A program made the translations under genes and the position numbers. 64,000 nucleotides of DNA from Sphingomonas changnyeongensis (GTDB lineage Bacteria; Pseudomonadota; Alphaproteobacteria; Sphingomonadales; Sphingomonadaceae): the NCBI RefSeq assembly GCF_009913435.1, contig NZ_CP047895.1, positions 814,501 through 878,500 on the forward strand, read 5' to 3'. The notes below the pieces were generated by a model. It searched no databases. It saw nothing but the letters and a program-made list of their open reading frames with translations, and was not told the origin of the DNA. Below, one piece after another: positions 23,252 to 31,832 of this stretch; position 1 is the first letter of the stretch, and each line of letters begins with the position of its first letter.

Positions 23252-23272
23252 TTGACGGACACGTAAGGTCAA
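23252..23272. promoter_or_regulatory. Candidate operator between divergent MFS and ACAD genes
   Basis: Inverted repeat TTGAC-N11-GTCAA in the 92 bp gap between two divergent catabolic units, so one bound regulator could control both. Symmetry and position are seen; the regulator is unknown and no regulator gene is adjacent. Confidence 0.4.
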
Positions 23273-23301
23273 CCCGATTGAATGCGGAAAAGGAGAGGAA
23301 A

Positions 23302-24444
23302 ATGGCCCTGGACGCGGAGACTTTCGAAGCGCTTGTGGAGAATGTCCGTCGTTACGTAGCGGAAAGGCTGCGGCCGATCGAAGCGCAGGTCGAAGAGGAT
23401 GATTCGATCCCCGATGCGGTGCTCGACGAGATGAAGGCGATGGGCCTTTACGGCCTGTCGATCGCCCCCGAATATGGCGGCCTTGGCCTGTCCATGGCCG
23501 AGGAAGTGCGCATCGCGTTCGAGCTGGGGCGCACCACCCCGGCCTTCCGCTCGGCGTTCGGCACCAATGTCGGCATCGGCAGCCAGGGGCTGGTGATGGC
23601 CGGCACCGAAGCGCAAAAGGCGCGCTATCTGCCGCTGATCGCGAGCGGCGAGCTGATTACCAGCTTTGCGCTGACCGAGCCCGAGGCGGGATCCGACGGC
23701 GCATCGGTGCGCACCCGCGCGGTGCGCGACGGCGATGTCTACCGGCTGACCGGGTCCAAGCGCTACATCACCAACGCCAACAAGGCCGGGCTGTTCACCG
23801 TCATGGCCCGCACCGGCGGCGAGGGGGCGGGCGGCGTGTCGGCCTTTCTGGTGCCGCGCGACCTGCCCGGCCTGTCGGTCGGCACGCCCGAACGCAAGAT
23901 GGGCCAGAAGGGCGCGCATATCTGCGACGTGCATTTCGACGATGTGCCGGTGCCGGCGGAAAACTTGCTGGGCGCCGAGGGCGAAGGCTTCAAGATCGCG
24001 ATGCGCGTGCTCGATCGCGGGCGGCTGCACATCGCCGGCGTCTGTGTCGGCGTTGCCGAGCGGCTGATCGCCGACTGTGTCGGCTATGCCACCACGCGGC
24101 GGCAGTTCGGCCAGCCGATCTCGAACTTCCAGCTCGTCCAGGCGATGATCGCCGATTCCAAGACCGAGGCGCTTGCCGCCCGCGCGCTCGTTCTCGATGC
24201 CGCCGCCGCCAAGGACCGGGGCGAGGCGGTGACGATGGAGGCCGCCGCCGCCAAATATTTCGCCAGCGAGATGGTCGGCCGCGTCGCCGACCGGGCGGTG
24301 CAGATCTATGGCGGTGCCGGCTATCTCGCCGATTACGGGATCGAGCGGCTCTACCGCGACGTGCGGCTGTTCCGCATCTACGAGGGCACCAGCCAGATCC
24401 AGCAGATCGTCATCGCGCGCGAGACGATCCGGCGCGGCGGCTGA
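23302..24444 (+). CDS. Acyl-CoA dehydrogenase
   Basis: Flavin-dependent dehydrogenase of 380 residues with the standard three-part fold. Motifs: SFALTEPEAGSD (FAD/substrate binding), RRQFGQPI, QIYGGAGY and the catalytic Glu in RIYEGTSQIQ near the C-terminus. It is an ordinary short/medium-chain type, unlike the ACAD10/11 enzyme at 18.3-19.6 kb. The start at 23302 follows AGGAGAGG. It leads a two-gene plus-strand unit with the next SDR and is divergent from the transporter unit. Confidence 0.95.
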   Translation: MALDAETFEALVENVRRYVAERLRPIEAQVEEDDSIPDAVLDEMKAMGLYGLSIAPEYGGLGLSMAEEVRIAFELGRTTPAFRSAFGTNVGIGSQGLVMAGTEAQKARYLPLIASGELITSFALTEPEAGSDGASVRTRAVRDGDVYRLTGSKRYITNANKAGLFTVMARTGGEGAGGVSAFLVPRDLPGLSVGTPERKMGQKGAHICDVHFDDVPVPAENLLGAEGEGFKIAMRVLDRGRLHIAGVCVGVAERLIADCVGYATTRRQFGQPISNFQLVQAMIADSKTEALAARALVLDAAAAKDRGEAVTMEAAAAKYFASEMVGRVADRAVQIYGGAGYLADYGIERLYRDVRLFRIYEGTSQIQQIVIARETIRRGG

Positions 24445-24477
24445 CCGTCGCCGCCAATATTTCAGGAGAGGATCATC

Positions 24478-25269
24478 ATGGACATCGCATCTTTCTTCCG
24501 CCTCGACGGGCGCGTCGCGCTGGTCACCGGCGGGTCGCGCAACATCGGCCGCTGGATCGCCCAAGGCTTTATCGCGCAGGGGGCCAAGGTCTATATCTCG
24601 GCGCGCCGGGCCGAGGACTGCTTTGCCACCGCAGAGGAACTGGGGCCGAACTGCATCGCGCTGCCGCAGGACGTGTCGACCGTCGCCGGCTGCCAGGCGC
24701 TCGCCGCGCAGCTTGCCGAGCATGAAAGCCGGCTCGACATTCTGGTCAACAATGCCGGCACCGCCTGGGGCGAGGCGTTCGAGACCTTCCCCGAAAAGGG
24801 CTGGGACAAGGTGATGGATCTGAACGTCAAATCGCCCTTCTTCCTCACCCAGGCGCTCTATCCGATGCTCAAGGCGGCGGGCGCGGCCGGGCAGCCGGCC
24901 AAGGTCATCAACATCACCTCGATCGACGGCCAGCGCCTCAACCCCTGGGAAACCTACAGCTACCAGACGTCGAAGGCGGCGCTCATCTATCTGACCAAGC
25001 GGATGGCGGCGCGGCTGGTTGCCGACAACATCAACGTCACCTCGCTGGCGCCGGGCGCGTTCCCGTCGCAGATGAACCGCGCCGCGCGCGACCATGGCGA
25101 CGAAGTTGCCCGCGCCATCCCCGCGCGCCGGATCGGCATTCCCGAGGACATGGCGGCCGCCGCGCTCTATCTGGCCGCGCGCTCGGGCGACTATGTGATC
25201 GGCGAGACGCTGACCGTCGACGGCGGGCTGGTGAGCGCGTCGTGCGGCGTCAGCATCGACGCCGACTGA
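24478..25269 (+). CDS. Short-chain dehydrogenase/reductase
   Basis: A 263-residue SDR: TGGSRNIGRW, NNAGTAWG, Ser in NITSIDG, and YQTSK. The SARRAEDC segment favours NADP(H). The general pattern is close to 3-oxoacyl reductases of the RhlG type. Ribosome site AGGAGAGG. 33 bp after the acyl-CoA dehydrogenase and surely co-transcribed. Confidence 0.9.
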   Translation: MDIASFFRLDGRVALVTGGSRNIGRWIAQGFIAQGAKVYISARRAEDCFATAEELGPNCIALPQDVSTVAGCQALAAQLAEHESRLDILVNNAGTAWGEAFETFPEKGWDKVMDLNVKSPFFLTQALYPMLKAAGAAGQPAKVINITSIDGQRLNPWETYSYQTSKAALIYLTKRMAARLVADNINVTSLAPGAFPSQMNRAARDHGDEVARAIPARRIGIPEDMAAAALYLAARSGDYVIGETLTVDGGLVSASCGVSIDAD

Positions 25270-25350
25270 TCCGCGCCATGGCCGGGAAAATGCCCTGCGC
25301 CGCCTTGCGCACAGCCATGGCCCCCGGCCGGCGGGGCTGCGGCGCGGCGA

Positions 25351-25734
25351 TCAGTCGCGCCGCAGCAGCATGTTCATCCGCGCGGCCGCGATCGGCCGCG
25401 TGCGATCATCCTGCCAGGCATGGGCGACGACATTGGCGATGCGCGTTCCCAGCCGTTCAACCGTGCCGAGCGCGAAGGTTTCGACCTCGCGCCCGCCGCG
25501 CATGAAATCGACCGTCACCGTCACCGGCTTGATGCGCGGGCGGTCGGCATCGGCAAAGGCGGCGTGAAGTGCGGCAAAGGCGGCCATTTCCAGCAGCCCG
25601 CCAATGGCGCCGCCGTGCAGGAATCCCGGCCGCCCGGCAACGCCGTGATGATAGGGCATGGCAAGGACGGGCGCGCCCCCTTCCAGGCCCGCGATCCGCA
25701 GCTCCAGCAGCTCGGCATAAGGCGGCAGCTTCAT
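25351..25734 (-). CDS. Hotdog-fold thioesterase (PaaI-like)
   Basis: A 127-residue hotdog protein. The segment GFLHGGAIGGLLEMAAFAAL is the PaaI-type active-site helix region with the usual HGG. Predicted to hydrolyse an acyl-CoA, perhaps to recover CoA from dead-end intermediates. Coupled to the other hotdog gene by an ATGA overlap; together they could form a heteromer (inference). It converges on the SDR with an 81 bp gap lacking the large palindrome. Confidence 0.85.
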   Translation of the reverse strand: MKLPPYAELLELRIAGLEGGAPVLAMPYHHGVAGRPGFLHGGAIGGLLEMAAFAALHAAFADADRPRIKPVTVTVDFMRGGREVETFALGTVERLGTRIANVVAHAWQDDRTRPIAAARMNMLLRRD

Positions 25735-26165
25735 GGCAGGTCCGTGAACATATAGGTGCCCGCGACATGGGCGATGGGATCGTCCGGGTCGCCGTCATGC
25801 GCCTGGCCGCGCACAAAGGCGATGCTGCGCGTCAGCCGATAGCATTCGCCGCGGCCGATCACCGCGCGGCCGGGCGTTGCCGGGCGCAGATAATCGATCC
25901 GGAGGTCAAGTGTCGCCTGGGCGCGGAACTGGTCCTGGCGGATCCAGATCGCCATGCTGGTCGCCATGTCCATCAGCGCCAGGATCGGGCCGGAGGCGAG
26001 CACGCCGCTGTCCGGATCGCCGACCAGCGCGTCGCGATAGTCGATGGCCAGTTCCGCCCAGTCCGGGCCATGGCCGACATAGCGCAGCCCGATCAGCCCG
26101 CCATGCGCGCGGCTGGCCAGGGTGCGCACGAAACGTTCGGGGTCGAAGCGCGTGTCGAACGGCAT
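25731..26165 (-). CDS. Hotdog-fold thioesterase family protein
   Basis: A 144-residue hotdog protein with DSGVLASGPILALMDMATS, where GVLASG replaces the HGG of its neighbour and an Asp (ALMD) sits in the central helix. LDLRIDYLRPATPGR is the following conserved strand. Divergent from the acyl-CoA ligase gene with about 110 bp between. The two adjacent hotdogs differ clearly, so this is probably not a recent duplication. Confidence 0.85.
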   Translation of the reverse strand: MPFDTRFDPERFVRTLASRAHGGLIGLRYVGHGPDWAELAIDYRDALVGDPDSGVLASGPILALMDMATSMAIWIRQDQFRAQATLDLRIDYLRPATPGRAVIGRGECYRLTRSIAFVRGQAHDGDPDDPIAHVAGTYMFTDLP

Positions 26166-26236
26166 GGACCCCGCTTAAGCTGGCTTGACGCGGACGGCAA
26201 TGCCGCACGCCGCCGCAACCGCATCAGAACAAACGG

Positions 26237-26257
26237 CATAACGACATCATAACGACA
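26237..26257. repeat. Direct repeat upstream of the acyl-CoA ligase gene
   Basis: CATAACGACA occurs at 26237-26246 and again at 26248-26257, a spacing of 11 bp or one helical turn, about 20 bp before the ligase start. It may bind a regulator; no further support. Confidence 0.35.
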
Positions 26258-26274
26258 ATGGAGAGAGACGCCCC

Positions 26275-27810
26275 ATGCACCCCGCCCGCCATGCCCTGAC
26301 CCAACCCGACAAACCGGCGCTGATCATGGCCGAGACCGGCGAGACGCTGAGCTTTGCCGAGCTTGACGCCCGTTCGAACCGCGCCGCCCAGCTCTACCGG
26401 GCGCGCGGCTGCCGCCGCGGCGACGTGGTCGCCCTGTTCCTTGAAAATCATCTCCGCTACCTCGAACTGGCCTGGGGCGCGCAGCGTGCCGGCCTGTTCT
26501 TCGTCTGCGTGTCGAGCAAGCTGACCCCGGCCGAGGTCGATTACATCCTGACCGACAGCGGCGCGCGGCTGCTGATCACCCAGGCCAGCCTCGCGCGCAC
26601 GGCGGCCGCGCTGACGGTCGCCGGGATCGACCGGCTGGTGCTCGACGGCGATGTGCCGGGCTTTGAGGATGCCGAGGCCGCGCTGGCGCTGATGCCGCCC
26701 GAGCCGATCGAGGACGAAAGCGCCGGCGTCGACATGCTCTATTCGTCCGGCACCACCGGCCGGCCCAAGGGAATCAAGGTCGCGCTGCCCGATCCGCCGG
26801 AAATCGACGCGCCCAACACGCTGATGCTGCTCGCCCAGGGGCTGTACGGGATGAATGCCGACAGCATCTATCTGTGCCCGGCGCCGCTCTATCACGCCGC
26901 CCCCCTGCGCTGGACGATGACCGCCCAGCGGCTGGGCGGCACCGCGGTCGTCATGGCCCATTTCGATCCCGAGGCGGCGCTCGCCGCGATCCAGCGCTAC
27001 AAGGTCACCCACGGCCAGTTCGTGCCGACCCATTTCGTGCGCATGCTGAAACTGCCCGAGGCGGTGCGGCGCGGCTATGACACCTCGTCGCTCAAGGTCG
27101 CCTTCCACGCCGCCGCGCCCTGCCCGGTGCCGGTCAAGCAGGCGATGCTCGACTGGTGGGGGCCGGTGATCCACGAATATTATGCCGGCTCCGAAGGCAA
27201 TGGCATGACCGCGATCGGCCCGGTCGACTGGCTGGCGCATCCCGGTTCGGTCGGCCGCGCCGTCCACGGCATCGCGCATATCTGCGACGAGGACGGCAAT
27301 GTGCTGCCGCCGCGCGAGACCGGGATGGTCTATTTCGAAAGCCCGACCAGCTTTGAATATCACAACGATCCCGAAAAGACCGCGCAGACGCGCAACCGCC
27401 ATGGCTGGTCGACGCTGGGCGATGTCGGCTGGATGGACGAGGACGGGTTCCTCTATCTGACCGACCGGGCGAGCTTCATGATCATTTCGGGCGGGGTGAA
27501 CATCTATCCGCAGGAGATCGAGAACCATCTCGTCACCCACCCGTCGGTCGGCGATGTGGCGGTGATCGGCGGGCCGCATGACGAAATGGGCGAAGAGGTG
27601 ATCGCGGTCATCGAACCCGCGCCGGGGGTTGCGCCCGGACTGGAGCTGGCCGAGGAGCTGACCCGCTTCTGCCGGGCCGCCCTGTCGGGGGTGAAGACGC
27701 CGCGCCGGTTCGACTTTGTCGACGAACTGCCGCGCCACCCGACCGGCAAGCTCTACAAGCGCCTGTTGCGCGACCGCTATTGGGGCAAGACCGAAACGAG
27801 GATCGTATGA
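26275..27810 (+). CDS. Acyl-CoA synthetase (AMP-forming)
   Basis: ANL-superfamily ligase of 511 residues that activates a carboxylic acid to its CoA ester through an acyl-AMP. Visible motifs: the P-loop-like LYSSGTTGRPKGI (A3), YYAGSEGNGMTAIG (A5), LGDVGWMDEDGFLYLTDR (A7-A8) and the catalytic Lys in PTGKLYKRLL (A10). The sequence is of the kind placed in fatty-acid or carboxylate clusters. It overlaps the next gene by ATGA, so its product is probably handed to the crotonase. Confidence 0.93.
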   Translation: MHPARHALTQPDKPALIMAETGETLSFAELDARSNRAAQLYRARGCRRGDVVALFLENHLRYLELAWGAQRAGLFFVCVSSKLTPAEVDYILTDSGARLLITQASLARTAAALTVAGIDRLVLDGDVPGFEDAEAALALMPPEPIEDESAGVDMLYSSGTTGRPKGIKVALPDPPEIDAPNTLMLLAQGLYGMNADSIYLCPAPLYHAAPLRWTMTAQRLGGTAVVMAHFDPEAALAAIQRYKVTHGQFVPTHFVRMLKLPEAVRRGYDTSSLKVAFHAAAPCPVPVKQAMLDWWGPVIHEYYAGSEGNGMTAIGPVDWLAHPGSVGRAVHGIAHICDEDGNVLPPRETGMVYFESPTSFEYHNDPEKTAQTRNRHGWSTLGDVGWMDEDGFLYLTDRASFMIISGGVNIYPQEIENHLVTHPSVGDVAVIGGPHDEMGEEVIAVIEPAPGVAPGLELAEELTRFCRAALSGVKTPRRFDFVDELPRHPTGKLYKRLLRDRYWGKTETRIV

Positions 27811-28622
27811 CCGCAGCACCGACCGATGAAGACCGGGTGACGATCGCCTTTGACGGCGGCGTCGCCGATGTCCGGCTCAACCGGCCCGACAAGCTCAACG
27901 CGCTCGATCCGGCGATGTTCGCCGGGATCGAGGCCGCACTTGCCCGGCTGGCGGCGATGCCCGGCCTGCGCGCGGTCGTGCTGTCGGGCGAGGGGCGGGC
28001 GTTCTGCGCGGGCCTCGACATGGCGAGCATGGCCTCGGGCGGGGCGAGCGCGGCGCTGGGCGGCGGGGCCGACCTCACCCAGCGCACGCACGGCCCCGCG
28101 AACATCTTCCAGCATGTCGCCTGGGGCTGGCGCGCGCTGCCGGTGCCGGTGATCGCGGCGGTGTCGGGCATCGCCTTTGGCGGCGGCTGCCAGATCATGT
28201 CGGGGGCCGATATCCGCATCGCCCGCCCCGATGCGCGGCTGTCGATCATGGAAATGAAATGGGGGCTGGTGCCCGACATGGCGGGCATCGCGCTGTGGCG
28301 CACGCTGGTGCGCGACGATGTGCTGCGCGAACTGACCTATACGGCGCGCGAGTTTTCAGGCGCCGAGGGCCAGACGCTCGGCTTCGTCACCCGGCTTGCC
28401 GATGATCCCCATGCCGAGGCGATGGCGCTGGCGCGGGCGATCGCGGCGCGCAACCCCGAAGCGATGCGCGCCGCCAAGCGGCTCTATAACGCCGCCGCCG
28501 GCGATCCTGAACCGCTGCTGGTCGCCGAAAGCGTCGAGCAGGCGGGGGTCATCCGCCGCCCCAACCAGGTCGAGGCGGTGATGGCCAATATGCAGAAGCG
28601 CGCGCCGGTGTTCGCCGACTGA
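27807..28622 (+). CDS. Enoyl-CoA hydratase/isomerase family protein (crotonase)
   Basis: Crotonase-fold protein of 271 residues: SGEGRAFCAGLDM forms the first oxyanion-hole strand and IAFGGGCQIMSGADIRIA the second. The Glu equivalent to the first catalytic residue of classical hydratases (GGGCE) is Gln here, while the second (MEMKWGLVPD) is kept. The reaction may therefore not be plain hydration; isomerase or another crotonase activity is possible. Start set by the ATGA overlap with the ligase. Confidence 0.9.
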   Translation: MTAAPTDEDRVTIAFDGGVADVRLNRPDKLNALDPAMFAGIEAALARLAAMPGLRAVVLSGEGRAFCAGLDMASMASGGASAALGGGADLTQRTHGPANIFQHVAWGWRALPVPVIAAVSGIAFGGGCQIMSGADIRIARPDARLSIMEMKWGLVPDMAGIALWRTLVRDDVLRELTYTAREFSGAEGQTLGFVTRLADDPHAEAMALARAIAARNPEAMRAAKRLYNAAAGDPEPLLVAESVEQAGVIRRPNQVEAVMANMQKRAPVFAD

Positions 28623-28630
28623 CGCGCTGG

Positions 28631-28660
28631 GGGACGGCCGGTGCGCGCACCGGCCGTCCC
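28631..28660. terminator. Perfect 30-nt palindrome, probable bidirectional terminator
   Basis: Perfect dyad running from GGGACGGCCGG to CCGGCCGTCCC, centred on GCGC, eight bases after the crotonase stop and about 30 bp before the queE stop. It sits between convergent genes like the large repeats but shares no sequence with them. No T-run. Confidence 0.65.
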
Positions 28661-28692
28661 GCCGATCCGATGCACACGGATCGCAAACCGGT

Positions 28693-29325
28693 CTAGCGGA
28701 TGCCCAGCTGCTTGTGGGTCTGGACCGACAGCCGCCAGCGCGGATGATCGAGGCAATAGGCGATCGCCGCGCGGGTGTTGGCGGCGACGTCCGGCCCGTC
28801 CATCGGCTGGAGTAGGAAATGCCGGAAATCGAGGCCCGCGAACCGGTCGGGCAGGGCATCGGCCTGGGGATAGACCAGCTTCAGCTCGTCGCCCGACGTG
28901 ACCGCCAGCGTGGCTGTGGATTTGGGGCTGACGCACAGCCAGTCGATGCCCGGCGGGGGCGCGATGGTGCCGTTGGTTTCGACCGCGATCTCGAAACCAT
29001 GCGCGTGCAGCGCGTCGATCAGCGGCGGATCGAGCTGAAGCAACGGCTCGCCGCCGGTCATCACCACCAGCCGCTGGCCGCCATCGCCGCCCCATGCGGC
29101 GGCAACGGCATCGGCAAGCGCCGCCGCATCGGCAAAGCGCCCGCCGCCATCGCCATCGGTGCCGACAAAATCGGTGTCGCAGAAGCGGCAGATGGCGCTG
29201 GCCCGGTCGGCCTCCCGCCCGCTCCACAGGTTGCAGCCGGCAAAGCGGCAGAACACGGCCGCGCGCCCGGCATTCCGGCCCTCGCCCTGCAACGTGTAGA
29301 ACAGTTCCTTGACCGCATAGGCCAT
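28693..29325 (-). CDS. queE: 7-carboxy-7-deazaguanine synthase
   Basis: Radical SAM enzyme of queuosine and preQ0 synthesis, converting 6-carboxy-tetrahydropterin to 7-carboxy-7-deazaguanine. At 210 residues it is of the compact type. The cluster-binding cysteines follow the C-X14-C-X2-C pattern (GCNLWSG...ICRFC), the variant form known from Burkholderia QueE, rather than CX3CX2C. MTGGEPLLQLD is the GGE SAM-binding motif and VETNGT the next. Start at MAYAVKELFY; the upstream frame belongs to the neighbour. No other que gene is in the window. Confidence 0.93.
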   Translation of the reverse strand: MAYAVKELFYTLQGEGRNAGRAAVFCRFAGCNLWSGREADRASAICRFCDTDFVGTDGDGGGRFADAAALADAVAAAWGGDGGQRLVVMTGGEPLLQLDPPLIDALHAHGFEIAVETNGTIAPPPGIDWLCVSPKSTATLAVTSGDELKLVYPQADALPDRFAGLDFRHFLLQPMDGPDVAANTRAAIAYCLDHPRWRLSVQTHKQLGIR

Positions 29326-29335
29326 GTGCGCGGCC

Positions 29336-30211
29336 TTAGCGGGCGGGGGTCGGTTCGGGCAGCAGCGGCGGCGGCGTCGCCGGGCCGCGCGGCTGCAGGA
29401 TCGCACTCGTTTCCAGAATGTCGAGCGCCTGGCGCGTGCGGACATAGCGCCGCGCGGCGGCGAGCCAGTTCCCGGCCTCGTTGTGGCCGGGCAGGCGGAT
29501 GATTTCGACCATCGCCTTGTCCACCTGGCCACCGGCAAGCAGGCGGCGGGCATGGCGCAGCCGTTCGGCCGGGCCTGTCGAGGGCGTGCCGGCCTTGCGG
29601 ATGACGATCAGCCCGCCCAGCTCGCGGCGCAGCGCCGTCCACCAGCCCTCGCTGTCAACGCCGCTGGTCAGCGCTGGCGCAAGATCGTCCAGCCCCAGCT
29701 GCAGGTCTTCAAGCGTGACCGGCTGGCGCGCGGCGTCGATCACCAGCGCCACCGCCTGGGGCTGGGCCGCGCCAAAGCGTGTGCGCAGCTCGGCCTCGAT
29801 ATAGCCAAGCCCCAGCCCCCGGTCGATCGCGCGGCGGGCGGCAAAGGCGATCAGCAGCCCTTCGGCACGGGCGGCATTGGCCCCGGCGGCATTGGCGCGT
29901 TCGGCGACCCGGTCGATGCGCAGTTCGATCTCGCTCACCCGCCCGTCCAGCGAGGCGGCAAGCGCGGGGGCGAGCGCCGGAGCGGCTGAGGCGGGGGGCG
30001 CGGCAACAGGCTGGACCTGGACTGGCGCCGTGGCGCCTGGCGGCGGCCCGGTTTCGATCGCCAGCATGTCGCGCAGCGCCGGCCAGCTGCTCAGCGCCCA
30101 GACGGCCAGCGCCAGCCCGCCCAGAAAGGCGACCATGCCGATCAGAAACGCGCCGGACCGGCGCGGCACCGGGCGCGGCCCGCCATCGAGTGAATCGAAC
30201 CCGTTGGTCAT
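29336..30211 (-). CDS. Mic60/mitofilin-like inner-membrane protein
   Basis: A 291-residue protein with one N-terminal membrane segment (about residues 20-42), then an Ala/Pro-rich stretch, a short helical region and a C-terminal helical domain. In alphaproteobacteria the gene after hemC-hemD usually encodes the Mic60 (COG4223) homologue that shapes inner-membrane folds, and this architecture and place match. Sequence similarity to mitofilin is low to the eye, so the family call rests mainly on synteny. Start MTNGFDSLDG, just 4 bp after hemD. Confidence 0.65.
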   Translation of the reverse strand: MTNGFDSLDGGPRPVPRRSGAFLIGMVAFLGGLALAVWALSSWPALRDMLAIETGPPPGATAPVQVQPVAAPPASAAPALAPALAASLDGRVSEIELRIDRVAERANAAGANAARAEGLLIAFAARRAIDRGLGLGYIEAELRTRFGAAQPQAVALVIDAARQPVTLEDLQLGLDDLAPALTSGVDSEGWWTALRRELGGLIVIRKAGTPSTGPAERLRHARRLLAGGQVDKAMVEIIRLPGHNEAGNWLAAARRYVRTRQALDILETSAILQPRGPATPPPLLPEPTPAR

Positions 30212-30215
30212 GCCG

Positions 30216-30878
30216 TCATCCCTGACACAGACGCGCGGCGACCGCCAGCAGCGCGTCATCGTCGCTTCGGGGCGCAATGCCGACCGCGTCCCAGCCGGTG
30301 CCCGCCGCCGCGGCGACGGCGGGGCTGATCGCGGCGATGCGGTGACGCGCGGGCACCGCCCCATCGGGTGCGACCAGCGCCCGGTAGTGGCGGGCGGCGC
30401 GCGGCGAATGCAGCAGCGCCAGATGCGGCCCCGGCGGCAAAGCAGGCGGCGGATCGACAGCCTCCGACGCATAGACGGTGACCGGCAGGATCTCAGGCAG
30501 GGCGGGGGACGGCACCCGGTCCGCGCCCGCCAGATGCAGCAGCGCCCGCACCCCGTCTGCTGCGGCGCGCGCCGCAGTGCCAGCAACATCGCCGGGGCCG
30601 GTGCGGATATCGACAAAGCCGGCAGCGGCTGCCGCCTCCGCCGTCGCGTGGCCGACCGCATAGAGCGGCAGGCCGGCCAATCCGGCGGGCGCGGTGCCGA
30701 TCGCGCGGGCGGCGTTGGCGCTGGTCATCAGCAGCGCATCGAACCGCGCATCGGGCAGCGCCCAGGCGCGCGGCACGATCCGGAACAGCGGCGCGATCAC
30801 CGGATCAAGGCCGAGCGCCCGCGCGCGCGCCGCCGTTGCCGCGGCCCCGGGCTGGGGGCGCAGCACCAGCAGCGTCAT
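30216..30878 (-). CDS. hemD: Uroporphyrinogen-III synthase
   Basis: Closes hydroxymethylbilane to uroporphyrinogen III in haem synthesis. The 220-residue sequence is very Ala-rich and divergent, as usual for HemD. The pattern LLVLRPQPGAAATAAR at the start, LMTSANAARA and LPLYAVGHATAEAA fits the family. It overlaps the upstream hemC stop by ATGA, which strongly supports the call. Confidence 0.9.
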   Translation of the reverse strand: MTLLVLRPQPGAAATAARARALGLDPVIAPLFRIVPRAWALPDARFDALLMTSANAARAIGTAPAGLAGLPLYAVGHATAEAAAAAGFVDIRTGPGDVAGTAARAAADGVRALLHLAGADRVPSPALPEILPVTVYASEAVDPPPALPPGPHLALLHSPRAARHYRALVAPDGAVPARHRIAAISPAVAAAAGTGWDAVGIAPRSDDDALLAVAARLCQG

Positions 30879-31786
30879 CCGACGAACAGCGCCTTCAGTT
30901 CGGCAGGCGCGCGGCCCAGCAGCTCTTCGGCCAGCTCTTCGGCATCGCCCTCGACCGCGATTTCGGCGGTGTCGCCGACATGCTGGCTGCCATCGGGCGA
31001 CAGGATTTCGGCGCGCATCCGCATCAGCCCGCCATCCGGCTCGGCAAGGGCGGCGACCGGCGACCGGCAGCCCGCACCCAGCCGCGCCAGAAAGGCGCGT
31101 TCGGCAAACACGCAGGCGGTGGTCGCCGGATGATCGATCGCCGCCAGTAGGTCGCGCATCCGGTCATCGCCCGCGCGCGCCTCGATGCCCACCGCGCCCT
31201 GCGCCGGGGCGGGCAGCATCTCGTCGGTCGCGATCGCGACGCCGATATCGCCATGCCCCAGCCGGTCGAGCCCCGCGGCGGCGAGCAGGGTCGCATCGAC
31301 TTCGCCCGCCTCAAGCTTGGCCAGCCGCGTCTCGACATTGCCGCGATAGAGCAGGGTTTCGACGTCCGGCCGCGCCCGCTTCAGCTGCGCGGCCCGGCGC
31401 GGCGAGCTGGTGCCGATGCGCGCGCCCTGCGGCAGCGCGGCGATCGAGGCCGCGCCGATCAGCCGGTCGCGGACATCGGCGCGCGGCAGCATGGCGGCGA
31501 TGCAGATGGTCGCCGGGCGGATCGTTTCGACATCTTTCATCGAATGGACGGCAAAATCGATTCGGCCTTCGGTCAGCGCGACATCCAGCTCCTTGGTCCA
31601 CAGCGCCTTGCCGCCCAGATCGGCGAGCGCACGGTCCTGAAACCGGTCGCCGCTGGTCTTGAATGTCACGATTTCAATATCTTCTTCGCTCCAGCCATGG
31701 GCGGCGGCCAATGCGGCGCGGACCATGCGGGCCTGGGTGAGAGCAAGAGGCGAGCCGCGGGTGCCGAGCCGGAGAATGCGTTCCAT
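30875..31786 (-). CDS. hemC: Hydroxymethylbilane synthase (porphobilinogen deaminase)
   Basis: Polymerises four porphobilinogens. 303 residues, normal length. N-terminal RLGTRGSPLALTQA, FAVHSMKDVE with the catalytic Asp nearby, RIGTSSPRRAAQL, RGNVETRL and a dipyrromethane-attachment Cys in LGAGCRSPVAAL are all present. Divergent from tsaD with a 46 bp gap, a common arrangement in alphaproteobacteria. Confidence 0.97.
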   Translation of the reverse strand: MERILRLGTRGSPLALTQARMVRAALAAAHGWSEEDIEIVTFKTSGDRFQDRALADLGGKALWTKELDVALTEGRIDFAVHSMKDVETIRPATICIAAMLPRADVRDRLIGAASIAALPQGARIGTSSPRRAAQLKRARPDVETLLYRGNVETRLAKLEAGEVDATLLAAAGLDRLGHGDIGVAIATDEMLPAPAQGAVGIEARAGDDRMRDLLAAIDHPATTACVFAERAFLARLGAGCRSPVAALAEPDGGLMRMRAEILSPDGSQHVGDTAEIAVEGDAEELAEELLGRAPAELKALFVG

Positions 31787-31832
31787 GGCCGCAGCTTAGA
31801 CAGGACCGGCGCAAGAAGGTAGGGGGCGAGGC

